This document shows positions 1 through 7,365 of a stretch of DNA of 64,000 nt, piece after piece. Position 1 is the first letter of the stretch. Each line of letters begins with the position of its first letter. Below the pieces are notes generated by a model. It saw nothing but the letters and a program-made list of their open reading frames with translations. It did not search any database and was not told where the DNA came from. Both the position numbers and the translations under genes were made by a program. The stretch comes from Hathewaya proteolytica DSM 3090 (lineage in GTDB: Bacteria > Bacillota > Clostridia > Clostridiales > Clostridiaceae), in NCBI RefSeq assembly GCF_900142225.1, contig NZ_FRAD01000009.1, positions 1-64,000 of the forward strand. The letters run 5' to 3'.

Positions 1-1
1 T

Positions 2-160
2 TTAACGGCGTCAGATGTAAATAAGAAGGTAAAGAAAAGTAAGTATTATCCTATACAACAAGCAAGAATACCATTTACAGGCTACGCCATAACTAATGGA
101 CGAAAAGCTATACAAGATTTTTTTAAGGAAAGAAGTTTTAGTGAGCTTATTTATAGATAG
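2..160 (+). CDS. C-terminal end of an unidentified protein (partial)
   Basis: An open frame enters from the left edge and ends at a TAG at 158-160, giving 52 residues of a C-terminus. The segment is basic (KKVKKSKYY) and ends in RSFSELIYR. No family was recognised. It lies upstream of the promoter and leader at 320-557 and is transcribed in the same direction. It could be the last part of a replication or mobilisation protein of the element, but nothing in the sequence proves that. Confidence 0.5.
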   Translation, partial: LTASDVNKKVKKSKYYPIQQARIPFTGYAITNGRKAIQDFFKERSFSELIYR

Positions 161-319
161 TATGAGAATTTTAGCTAAAAATTGACGGGATAAGTGTTCC
201 CCTTTTAGACTTCAATCGAAACTCTTCGGGGGTAAAAATTTAACTGAACTTATAATGGGAAAATTAGGAATACAAAATTGCCCACTTTAACTTGACACAA
301 ACAACTTTGTTCATGGGTG

Positions 320-349
320 TTGACTGTAGTATTTACTGCAGGGTATAAT
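320..349 (+). promoter_or_regulatory. Sigma-A type promoter
   Basis: TTGACT at 320-325 and TATAAT at 344-349 are separated by 18 bp. Transcription would begin near 356 and run into the structured leader before the gene at 598. The stretch 161-319 upstream of it holds no gene or other signal that I could support. Confidence 0.7.
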
Positions 350-355
350 ATAAAA

Positions 356-557
356 GTAAGAGATGCGAATAGGATGAAATCTAACTATTTCACATCTGAG
401 AAATTCGGCACACCTATGGTATATTATTAGGTTGGCGGTCGGACGGTGGTGGTTTCTTTAACGAGAGTTAAAGATTATAAATAATGATACTATAATTGGA
501 TATTGCCCTTAGGGGTTTATTGATGTGCCTTTACATTTTGTGCTGGCACATTTTTTT
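356..557 (+). ncRNA. Structured leader or small RNA of about 200 nt
   Basis: Three stems follow the promoter. A 5' stem pairs 362-372 with 385-396. A perfect 7-bp stem (CTTTAAC 456-462 with GTTAAAG 467-473) is closed by a GAGA tetraloop. A 3' stem (ATGTGCC 523-529 with GGCACAT 545-551) runs into a T tract. The RNA ends 40 nt before the start codon at 598, so it is either an attenuated leader or a free-standing RNA. It matches no riboswitch class that I can name. Confidence 0.5.
523..557 (+). terminator. Rho-independent terminator closing the leader RNA
   Basis: A perfect 7-bp stem, ATGTGCC/GGCACAT, with a 15-nt loop is followed by seven T. It lies between the promoter at 320-349 and the ribosome site of the gene at 598, so expression of that gene requires read-through or antitermination. 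Confidence 0.6.
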
Positions 558-597
558 GTGCCTTGATATAGATAAAAAATTTTAGGAGGCATTTATT

Positions 598-1101
598 ATG
601 TTAAAGTATTTTCCAATTGATGATTTTGTAAAGCCCGTTTGTAGTACGGATTTGCAAAAGGTTATGAAAAAAAGTTGTATGAATTTATTTAGTTATGCTT
701 TTGAGTTGTTCAAAGAAGTTGAGAAGGTTTGTGACAATAAAAGATTCACTATTCTTCAAGATGATTTTCGTAGAGGATTTATTTCTGTAGCTGATAATAG
801 ATTTGAAGCTCCATTTGTGATTTTTGTTAAACAGGCTGATGATTTAAGCTATAACACAATGATTTATGAAAGAAAGGCTAAAGGTTGTGGGAAAAGCAAA
901 AAAGCCAAAGAGTTAGTTGAAAAAATAAATTTTGCTCTTATTGCCGGCGAGTGTAGTTTAAAAACAGATGGTATTTATTTCAGTTACACAAAACCCTGTG
1001 CCATTAATTTTGACCAACAAGACAAAATTAAAATTGTTTCAGCATTTTTTAGAAGTGTGATGGATAGTGAAAATAAAATATTAGATATTATTGATAAATA
1101 A
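598..1101 (+). CDS. Hypothetical protein, possibly YbjN-like
   Basis: A 167-residue soluble protein with no signal peptide or membrane segment. The ATG at 598 has an AGGAGG-type site 8 nt upstream. Residues from about 105 (INFALIAGECSLKTDGIYF) resemble the pattern of YbjN or type-III-chaperone-like domains, where a helix is followed by a glycine turn and an antiparallel strand pair. The next gene has the same feature near residue 110, so the two may be diverged relatives. They form a pair separated by an 18-nt gap and share the attenuated leader upstream. The function is unknown and the family assignment is tentative. Confidence 0.55.
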   Translation: MLKYFPIDDFVKPVCSTDLQKVMKKSCMNLFSYAFELFKEVEKVCDNKRFTILQDDFRRGFISVADNRFEAPFVIFVKQADDLSYNTMIYERKAKGCGKSKKAKELVEKINFALIAGECSLKTDGIYFSYTKPCAINFDQQDKIKIVSAFFRSVMDSENKILDIIDK

Positions 1102-1119
1102 TAAGTGGGGGTATTTGAT

Positions 1120-1629
1120 ATGGTAAATAGCAATAGATTTAATAAAATTGTTAATAACAATATGGTAATTGGTGATTTGACTTGTAAGAGTGCAACAGCT
1201 CTTGTATATCTTCGTAAAGTTTTAGATGAAAAAAAGTTATTTAGTGGTTCTGATGCTGAAAAATTTTCTATTGATGTAAATAAAAATTCAGGATTTTGTG
1301 AGTTTTCAATTGTGGTTGATAAAGCTAAAAGAAAAATCATGCTTGAAGCAAACATTTTATCATTTAAAGATACTTATGTTGATGAGATTGTGGATATTGT
1401 AAATGAAGCTAATAATGAGTTAGAAAATGGTTTTTGCTCTGTGATAAATAACAATGTAATATATAATCTTCGTGACAGTTTTGGCTCATCAATTGATAAC
1501 TCTGATATTGCAGAAACTGCTTATTGCTTTTTTGATGCATTTGAAAATGATTATATAATCTTGATGCAAGGGGCGTTTTGCGATATGGCAATGGTTGTTG
1601 AGAAGGAATTTTTGTTTCCTATATTTTAA
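1120..1629 (+). CDS. Hypothetical protein, YbjN-like
   Basis: A 169-residue protein. I chose the ATG at 1120 because GGGGG at 1107-1111 sits 8 nt before it; an in-frame GTG at 1105 has no ribosome site. The segment around residues 105-150 (NELENGFCSVINNNVIYNL, then a helix ending in FFDAF) follows the YbjN/CesT-like pattern of a helix, two strands and a long helix. Such proteins often act as chaperones or sensors for a partner protein. It is the second gene of a two-gene unit with the gene at 598 and is closed by the hairpin at 1647-1694. No catalytic motif is visible. Confidence 0.55.
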   Translation: MVNSNRFNKIVNNNMVIGDLTCKSATALVYLRKVLDEKKLFSGSDAEKFSIDVNKNSGFCEFSIVVDKAKRKIMLEANILSFKDTYVDEIVDIVNEANNELENGFCSVINNNVIYNLRDSFGSSIDNSDIAETAYCFFDAFENDYIILMQGAFCDMAMVVEKEFLFPIF

Positions 1630-1646
1630 CTTTTTAAATATAAAGT

Positions 1647-1700
1647 AGTGGCTAAAAATAGCGTCAATTTTTAATCTGACTATTTTTAACCACTATGTTT
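1647..1700 (+). terminator. Terminator after the YbjN-like pair
   Basis: Segment 1647-1660 pairs with 1680-1694 over about 14 positions with one mismatch (AGTGG..TAAAAATAG against CTATTTTTAACCACT), followed by ATGTTTTTG. The rest of 1630-1923 is AT-rich and shows nothing else that I can support. Confidence 0.6.
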
Positions 1701-1923
1701 TTGTCTGGTATAAATAATTACTATAAAAAGATTTGTAACGGGTTTTAATATAAAATGGCCAAAGTGTCGATTTTTTCAATGTACTTTAAATTGTGGAGTA
1801 TAAAAGTCGTTAAATATTCCACAATTTATGTGATGAGATTACAAATACATGCTTTATAAAAACAAAATACAGTGTTTATAAAATATATGGACACAGGATA
1901 TAAGAGAATTAGGGGTGATTAAG

Positions 1924-2469
1924 GTGCTATATGCTTATGTGCTTGAAAATAAAAGTCGTATTTATGAAGTGGATAATAAACCATTATTTAAACTAATTCG
2001 GGATTGTGATTTACCGGAAGATAATATTTTTATTGATGATATGGGTAGTATTGATAGAATTGAATTGTATTCACTTAAAAATAAGGCTGTTTCAGGTGAT
2101 ACCGTTATGGTCCGTAGTTTATTGGATATAGCAGATGCGCCTTCACTTCTTATTGATACACTAAAACACTTCGGAGATATTGGTGTTGATGTGGTATCTG
2201 TTAAAGAGCCGTACTATGATTATAAGCAAAATTTTAATATTATTGAGGATGTTTTGGTAATTAGCCTGGAACTTGCAGAGAAGAAAAGAAAGATGGGTAT
2301 TGATAAAGCAAGAATTGATGGAAAGATGGGCAGAAAGGCTAATTTAGAGATAAAGAATAAGGTTTTGAAGCTGAAAAATGCGAGGTTTTCAATTTCTGAA
2401 ATTATTGATATGTGCGATATTAGTCGTAGTACCTATTATCGCATCATAAAGAGTGAGAAAAATGCGTAG
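1924..2469 (+). CDS. Resolvase-like protein lacking the catalytic residues
   Basis: A 181-residue protein with the layout of a small serine recombinase: an N-terminal strand (LYAYVLENKS), a GDTVMVRSLLDIADAP segment, a GVDVVSV strand, a long basic helix ending in GKMGRKA, and a C-terminal helix-turn-helix (ISEIIDMCDISRSTYYRI). The Y-x-R-V-S active-site motif reads YAYVLENKS, so both the arginine and the nucleophilic serine are gone. The KLDRLGR-type arginines are also missing. It probably binds DNA without cutting it. The GTG at 1924 is preferred because AGGGG lies about 10 nt before it. It precedes an intact resolvase at 2772. Confidence 0.6.
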   Translation: MLYAYVLENKSRIYEVDNKPLFKLIRDCDLPEDNIFIDDMGSIDRIELYSLKNKAVSGDTVMVRSLLDIADAPSLLIDTLKHFGDIGVDVVSVKEPYYDYKQNFNIIEDVLVISLELAEKKRKMGIDKARIDGKMGRKANLEIKNKVLKLKNARFSISEIIDMCDISRSTYYRIIKSEKNA

Positions 2470-2525
2470 AAATCCTATCTTAATCTTTCTTGATGATTAA
2501 AGTGTGGTAGCGAAAATTTTAGATA

Positions 2526-2549
2526 AATAAAATATGAAAATATTTTATT
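2526..2549. other. AT-rich hairpin in the gap before the resolvase
   Basis: A perfect 10-bp inverted repeat (AATAAAATAT/ATATTTTATT) is closed by GAAA. The gap 2470-2771 holds no gene. A resolution (res) site for the resolvase at 2772 would be expected here, but I could not define its subsites. Confidence 0.35.
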
Positions 2550-2771
2550 ATGATATGGTGAATATGTTGCAACTATAAGGCTTTTAAATTTAAAAATTAA
2601 TAACCTATTTTAATGTTGATATAGCTGAAAATCGTAGAGTTTTACATAAATTTAGTTTTTAAAAGCAAGTTTAGGTATTCAAATATTTTAATTTATGAAT
2701 ACCAATTTGTAGATATGTAGTTAAAAGGGATAAGGAGTGTTCAAAATATTTATTCAAAAGTGGGTGATAAA

Positions 2772-3341
2772 ATGATATATGGATATGCAAGAGTGAGTAC
2801 AAAAATCCAAGCAAAAGATGGAAACTCACTTGAGGCTCAAATAAAGATGCTTGAAGAAAATGGAGCAGCAAAAATATTTAAAGATTCTATTACGGGTACA
2901 AGAATGCAAAGACCAGAATTTGATGAACTCTTAAAGGTGATTAGTCAAGGAGATACATTAATTGTTTGCAAACTTGATAGAGTTGCAAGGTCATTATCTC
3001 AGGGAAGTGAACTTATCAACGAACTTATTAAAAATGGTATTAAAGTAAATATTTTGAATATAGGGATAATGGATAATACTCCGTCATCTAAACTGACAAG
3101 AAATATATTCTTTGCTTTTGCAGAATATGAAAGGGATATGATAGTTGAAAGAACTTCTGAAGGCAGAGAAATAGCAAAACAAAAGGTCGGGTATCGGGAG
3201 GGCAGACCAAAAAAGTTTTCAAAAAGTCAAATTGACTTAGCAATGGAGCTTCTGTCTCATCATTCATATAAACAAGTTTCCGAGATGACTGGTTTATCAA
3301 AAAGTACACTCCAAAGAGAAAAAAGAAAATATAGTAATTAA
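2772..3341 (+). CDS. Serine recombinase, resolvase/invertase family
   Basis: A 189-residue small serine recombinase. The N-terminus MIYGYARVSTK carries the catalytic serine at position 9, and the conserved arginine motif CKLDRVARSL follows. The E-helix contains FAEYERDMIVERTSEG, and a C-terminal helix-turn-helix (SYKQVSEMTGLSKSTL) follows a GRPKK linker. The length and motif order match plasmid and transposon resolvases, which resolve cointegrates or dimers at a res site. The ATG at 2772 is the natural start; an in-frame GTG at 2760 would add four residues. It is flanked by a catalytically dead relative upstream and a large serine recombinase downstream. Confidence 0.88.
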   Translation: MIYGYARVSTKIQAKDGNSLEAQIKMLEENGAAKIFKDSITGTRMQRPEFDELLKVISQGDTLIVCKLDRVARSLSQGSELINELIKNGIKVNILNIGIMDNTPSSKLTRNIFFAFAEYERDMIVERTSEGREIAKQKVGYREGRPKKFSKSQIDLAMELLSHHSYKQVSEMTGLSKSTLQREKRKYSN

Positions 3342-3462
3342 CATAAATCCAAACATCTACACAGTTGAGTGTGGTGGAGACATAAACAGGATAACGTGGA
3401 CATAAATTGAAACTGTTTGCCCTATAAGAATTGAAGTTCAATTTTTATAAGAGGTTTTCGTA

Positions 3463-3615
3463 ATGAAAAAAGATGTTAGTAATTTAAAAGTAGTTAGAGT
3501 ATTTGAGGAGGATGCAGTATCTTTTGACAATATGTTTGAAAGTGTAATAGATGGCGTTGTTGAAGATGCTATTTATAATAGTCTTGTTGTGCCACACGAT
3601 TTGGAGGTGGCATAA
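3463..3615 (+). CDS. Small protein coupled to the large serine recombinase
   Basis: A 50-residue acidic protein beginning MKKDVSNLKVVRVFEE, with an AAGAGG-like site upstream. Its stop codon overlaps the recombinase start in a TAATG arrangement (TAA 3613-3615, ATG 3615-3617), which indicates translational coupling. Short ORFs in this position are common before clostridial large serine recombinases, and some act as directionality or accessory factors. That role here is an inference. Confidence 0.55.
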   Translation: MKKDVSNLKVVRVFEEDAVSFDNMFESVIDGVVEDAIYNSLVVPHDLEVA

Positions 3616-5144
3616 TGAGAGCTGCTGTATATGTAAGGGTTTCTACTGATAAAGATGAGCAAAAGGATTCTTTAGTATACCAACAAGAGTTTTTTCAGAA
3701 TTATATTAAGGATAATGGATTGGAATTATATAAATTTTATATTGATATAAAGTCTGGAACTACTGAAAAAAGGGTAGGTCTTCAAGAGATGATAAAAGAT
3801 GCTCAAAACAATAAATTTGACATTATTTTGACTAAAGAATTAAGTAGGCTTGCAAGAAATCAAAAATTTGCAATGACTTTAAAGGAATTATTAGAAAATA
3901 AGAAGATAGATTTAATTACAATGGACGGAGCAATAGATACTACAAAAGGAAATACAAATATGTTTGGATTATATGCCTGGGTTTATGAACAAGAAGCTCA
4001 AACAACCTCAAGGCGAGTAAAAGATACTTTAAGTACTCGTGCAAAAGAAGGTAAGCACCATGCTCAAGCTCCATATGGATATAGAAAAGTTGAGGGTAAA
4101 TTGATTGTAGCAGATGATGAAACTCCGGGTAATGTAAAGCGCATTTTTAGAGAATACATATCTGGCAAAGGGTTTGATGCTATTGCAAGGGGGTTATATG
4201 AAGAAGGTTATAGAACTCCATCACAAGTCATAGGCAAGAAAAATGCTAGTGAACTTTGGCATGGGTCATCGGTAAGGGGAATTTTAGAAAATCCTCATTA
4301 TTTGGGTAAAATGGCACAAGGTAGAGAGGAAACAATCAGTGTAGTAAACAAGAGAAGGAAAGTTATAGATGTAGATAAGTATATTGTTGTTGAAAATACG
4401 CATGAACCATTAATTTCTGAAGAAGATTTTAAGACAGTTCAATCACTTTTAGAAAGTAGAAGACAAAAGGCCTTCAGCAGTAAGAATGGTGAAAATCAGC
4501 CGAGTAGACCACATCAAAATATACATCTTTTTACCGGGTTGATTTACTGTGCTGACTGTGGTAGCGGATTTCATTTTAAACGTAATAGAAAAGGTTATGT
4601 ATGCGGAAGATATGATAAGCATGGACGCAAAGCATGTAGCGACCATATTGTTAGAGAAAAAGATTTGATAGATATAATACGGGAAGATTTAAAAACTCTA
4701 TCTAAAAATGTTAGTTCTAAAAATAGATATGAAACAATTAAAAATAAATTGTCTAAGAATAAAATAAAAATAGAAAAAGAATTAAAAACTGTTGAGGGTA
4801 AAATTGCTGCTATAACTACATTTAAAACTAAGGCATTAGAAAAGTTAATTGCTGAAGAAATTACAAAACCCGATTATGATTTGATAACTAATTCAAAAAA
4901 TCAAGAATTAGAAAAACTACTTGTTTTACAAAATACTTTGAAAAAAAGAGTAAATAATGAAGTAGATGAGGTATTATTTCAAAAGATAAAGCAAACGGTT
5001 GATGAGAAATTAGAACTAAATGAAATAACTCGTGAAATTTTAAATAGGTTTGTTGATAGAATTGTTGTGACTGAAGATAGTACAGTTACAATTTATTATA
5101 AATTTAATGGTTCTGACAAGATTATAAATGAATTGATGGAATGA
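3615..5144 (+). CDS. Large serine recombinase (integrase)
   Basis: A 509-residue site-specific recombinase. The resolvase catalytic domain spans about 1-145 with YVRVSTDKDEQ (Ser10) and ELSRLARN. The recombinase domain spans about 155-275 and includes APYGYRKVEGKL and GILENPHYLGKM. The zinc ribbon lies at about 312-340 with CADCGSGF and CGRYDKHGRKAC, followed by a coiled coil at about 355-455 and a short C-terminal strand region. The length is normal for the family. It would integrate and excise an element by attP x attB recombination. It is translationally coupled to the 50-residue gene upstream and followed at once by a terminator. It most likely marks one end of the element at positions 1-5200; no att core could be defined. 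Confidence 0.92.
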   Translation: MRAAVYVRVSTDKDEQKDSLVYQQEFFQNYIKDNGLELYKFYIDIKSGTTEKRVGLQEMIKDAQNNKFDIILTKELSRLARNQKFAMTLKELLENKKIDLITMDGAIDTTKGNTNMFGLYAWVYEQEAQTTSRRVKDTLSTRAKEGKHHAQAPYGYRKVEGKLIVADDETPGNVKRIFREYISGKGFDAIARGLYEEGYRTPSQVIGKKNASELWHGSSVRGILENPHYLGKMAQGREETISVVNKRRKVIDVDKYIVVENTHEPLISEEDFKTVQSLLESRRQKAFSSKNGENQPSRPHQNIHLFTGLIYCADCGSGFHFKRNRKGYVCGRYDKHGRKACSDHIVREKDLIDIIREDLKTLSKNVSSKNRYETIKNKLSKNKIKIEKELKTVEGKIAAITTFKTKALEKLIAEEITKPDYDLITNSKNQELEKLLVLQNTLKKRVNNEVDEVLFQKIKQTVDEKLELNEITREILNRFVDRIVVTEDSTVTIYYKFNGSDKIINELME

Positions 5145-5160
5145 TACAATGAAAATAACT

Positions 5161-5186
5161 AGCCTTGAGAAATCGAGGCTTTTTTG
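5161..5186 (+). terminator. Terminator after the large serine recombinase
   Basis: An 8-bp stem, AGCCTTGA/TCGAGGCT with one G-U pair, is closed by a GAAA tetraloop and followed by six T. It overlaps the -35 region of the promoter at 5165-5193. Confidence 0.85.
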
Positions 5187-5193
5187 ATATAAT
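5165..5193 (+). promoter_or_regulatory. Promoter with extended -10 for the caspase leader
   Basis: TTGAGA at 5165-5170 and TGaTATAAT (-10 at 5188-5193) are separated by 17 bp. It is embedded in the terminator of the recombinase and would start a leader near 5200 that runs through the competing hairpins at 5277-5386 to the gene at 5529. Confidence 0.5.
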
Positions 5194-5247
5194 AAGAAAT
5201 ATAAAAAGATAACGTTGAATGAAGTTTCCTGCACATAGCAACCAACA

Positions 5248-5271
5248 CATATTGAGGCGGTTGTTCTGCTG
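5248..5271. repeat. 24-bp repeat, copy 1
   Basis: The 24 bases beginning CATATTGAGGCGGTTG recur exactly at 27203-27226, 22 kb away. Both copies lie in gene-free DNA next to accessory genes. Confidence 0.7.
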
Positions 5272-5276
5272 ACACG

Positions 5277-5386
5277 TTGTGGTCAAAACGATAAATAAGC
5301 CACTCTGACCACAAGATGTTGTGGTTTTTAAGTAAAAAATGGGCAAAAATTAGGCTAAAAAGTGCCCGATTTTTGCCCTGATTTTT
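5277..5386 (+). promoter_or_regulatory. Attenuator-like leader with mutually exclusive hairpins
   Basis: Segment A (TTGTGGTCA, 5277-5285) is perfectly complementary to B (TGACCACAA, 5306-5314). B also pairs with C (TTGTGGT, 5319-5325) to make a compact hairpin with a GATG loop followed by TTTT. A-B and B-C cannot coexist, which is the architecture of an antiterminator and terminator switch. A second perfect 10-bp terminator (GGGCAAAAAT 5341-5350 with ATTTTTGCCC 5369-5378, then TGATTTTT) follows. The remainder to 5528 shows no further gene. Confidence 0.5.
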
Positions 5387-5528
5387 AGAGGAAAATATAG
5401 ATGACATAGGTGATTTTAACTGATGGCAGGTTAAAAAGTTGATGTTAGAAGCAGTTGGTTAAGAAAAAAAATCATACTATGCCGTATTGTTAAGGACTAC
5501 AAACAATGATAAGAAAGAGAGGATAACC

Positions 5529-5726
5529 ATGAATAAAAAAGAAATAGAACAAGCAATTTATGTGGAAATATCTGAGTGTCTTAAAAAAGTAGGTACGATG
5601 CCATTTGATAAAGCACTTCCATTGCTTCAAAAAGATGCGTGGAGACTTGCTGATAAATACAATACTGATGGTGGTAATGTTATTAACATATTGCTTACAT
5701 ACATGAATAAGGGGGATACTAAATGA
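5529..5726 (+). CDS. Small partner of the caspase-like protein
   Basis: A 65-residue, mostly helical protein of unknown family (MNKKEIEQAIYVEIS..., ending in ILLTYMNKGDTK). The ATG at 5529 follows an AGAGAGGATAACC ribosome site. The end overlaps the caspase start by ATGA (5723-5726), so the two are translationally coupled and probably act together. It might be an adaptor, inhibitor or protected substrate of the protease. No catalytic residues are visible. Confidence 0.6.
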   Translation: MNKKEIEQAIYVEISECLKKVGTMPFDKALPLLQKDAWRLADKYNTDGGNVINILLTYMNKGDTK

Positions 5727-7114
5727 ACGTAAGCAGAGGGCTTGCTATTGTCATTGCAAATGAGCAATACCAAAATTGTAATCCCCTGCCGTCTTGTTCA
5801 AAGGATGGTGTTGATATGAGTACTATTCTCAAGAGGCTTGGATTTGATGTGCTTGAAGCATATGACTATTCTCGAAATGACTTATTTCAACAGATTAGCA
5901 ATTTCTTAAATGTAGCGGAATCATATTCAACAGTACTCTTATATTATTCAGGTCACGGTGTTCAGATTGATGGAGAAAATTACTTGGTTCCTGTTGATTG
6001 CACTCCTATTGATAATAAAACAATTATGATAAGTACAGGATTAGTCCCTATTAGGGTTGTTACTGAATATATGAGTGCTCATCCGCAAAAAACCAACATT
6101 ATGGTTCTAGATGCATGCAGAACATCGCCTGCTTTTACAAAAAACATTTTTTCTGGTGGATTAGCAGAAATGAAATCAGGTAGTGGTACATTTATAGCTT
6201 TTGCAACTTCACCTAATACTGTTGCTATCGGATCTTCATCGCCGACAAAGAATAGTATTTTTACGGAATGCCTTTTAGAGCATATTGAAAAGCCTAATAT
6301 TAAAATAGAAGACTTATTTAAACTGGTTCGTAATGATGTTGATAAGCGAACAAATGGAACGCAAGTACCTTGGGAAAGCACATCATTAATGTCAGATTTT
6401 TGTTTCAATATTATGAATGAAGATGAGATTAATGAACGCATTTATCAATCATTAAGGAATTTATATATGGCTGAAACTCTGATTGGTCTTTCAAAATATT
6501 TTACAATGTCCATATCAGATATTATTCGTACCTACTTACATCAAAAAAGCGAAAAACCTGGGGGAATATATTTTAGCGATAAGGAAGAACTAGAAGAATA
6601 TATATTGCATATACTTTTAGAGTTTGGGTTTGAATTTAACCATTATCGCTGGATGTATAAAGACAATCCAGTAATAATGGGAGAACTTTATCATAATCCT
6701 GCTCGGATAGCATTACAGCCAGTACGAGGGTGCGAAGTCCATGCTACCTTTAATTTATACCAACCAATTATCGATAATATAGGATGTGTCATTAGCGGCT
6801 CAACTTCACTTCCACAATATACCAACTTAATGATAAATTTAGTTAATACAGACCTACCATATTCAGCACAATCGAAGGCAAGTGTAAATGAGGATGGTGA
6901 GTTTTCCAGCCAGCCTTTTAGCAGAAAAGGACTCAATATTCCGAAGGGTGAATATACAGTAATAATTTCTATGCCGATTGCAAGTGTACAGCCTACAAGT
7001 GTTCAATTAAAAATTGGCGAACGTGGAAAAAACTTGGCGGGATTGTATGTGAAACTTGATGTTTTGAGTGGTAAAAGTATTGAATACAAACAAATGATAA
7101 CAGTTCAATATTAG
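5723..7114 (+). CDS. Caspase-like (peptidase C14 family) protein
   Basis: A 463-residue protein with an N-terminal caspase/metacaspase domain at about 1-235. The catalytic histidine is in LLYYSGHGVQ (His78) and the catalytic cysteine in MVLDACRTS (Cys132); the GLAIVIANEQY opening and FIAFATSPNTVA strand are typical. A helical linker at about 236-330 follows. The C-terminal part (about 345-463) looks like an all-beta domain, including FNLYQPIIDNIGCVISG and GEYTVIISMPIA. No signal peptide is present, so it acts in the cytoplasm. Bacterial caspase-like proteases are frequent effectors of anti-phage systems or programmed death. The coupled 65-residue partner and the attenuator-like leader fit a tightly held effector, but that role is inferred. 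Confidence 0.8.
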   Translation: MNVSRGLAIVIANEQYQNCNPLPSCSKDGVDMSTILKRLGFDVLEAYDYSRNDLFQQISNFLNVAESYSTVLLYYSGHGVQIDGENYLVPVDCTPIDNKTIMISTGLVPIRVVTEYMSAHPQKTNIMVLDACRTSPAFTKNIFSGGLAEMKSGSGTFIAFATSPNTVAIGSSSPTKNSIFTECLLEHIEKPNIKIEDLFKLVRNDVDKRTNGTQVPWESTSLMSDFCFNIMNEDEINERIYQSLRNLYMAETLIGLSKYFTMSISDIIRTYLHQKSEKPGGIYFSDKEELEEYILHILLEFGFEFNHYRWMYKDNPVIMGELYHNPARIALQPVRGCEVHATFNLYQPIIDNIGCVISGSTSLPQYTNLMINLVNTDLPYSAQSKASVNEDGEFSSQPFSRKGLNIPKGEYTVIISMPIASVQPTSVQLKIGERGKNLAGLYVKLDVLSGKSIEYKQMITVQY

Positions 7115-7150
7115 AATGTCAGTCTCACATCATGATTTACTTATTTCATC

Positions 7151-7178
7151 TTGATAGATTATTTTTATAATTTATACT
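7151..7178 (+). promoter_or_regulatory. Promoter for the DUF6075-like gene
   Basis: TTGATA at 7151-7156 and TATACT at 7173-7178 are separated by 16 bp. Transcription would start near 7185 and traverse the two hairpins before the gene at 7366. Confidence 0.45.
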
Positions 7179-7193
7179 TATATGTACGAAAAT

Positions 7194-7329
7194 CCAGAGG
7201 CATTGAGAAGAAAATTCTTGATGTCTCTGTTTTCATATAAACCTAAAATACAATTTAATAAATCTGCCATCGGGCAAAACAACCATGAGGTTATGTTCTT
7301 CGTTACTGAAAAACATAGCCTCTTTTTTT
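7194..7329 (+). promoter_or_regulatory. Leader with a long hairpin and a terminator
   Basis: A 15-bp hairpin including wobble pairs spans 7194-7229 with a GAAAA loop. It is followed by an 11-bp terminator stem (GAGGTTATGTT 7287-7297 with AACATAGCCTC 7312-7322, then seven T). The terminator lies between the promoter and the ribosome site of the gene at 7366, so it is either an attenuator or the terminator of the caspase unit. Confidence 0.55.
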
Positions 7330-7365
7330 ATTTTCCGATTTGCAGAAAAGAAAGGACTGATTAAA

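Noticed and set aside
320..1101. Type III toxin-antitoxin (ToxN with RNA repeats)
   Set aside because: The leader has a promoter and terminator like an antitoxin RNA, but contains no tandem repeats, and the protein at 598 does not show ToxN motifs.
7285..7365. Longer N-terminus of the DUF6075-like protein from an ATG at 7285
   Set aside because: The extra codons coincide with the terminator stem and T tract, and no ribosome site precedes them.
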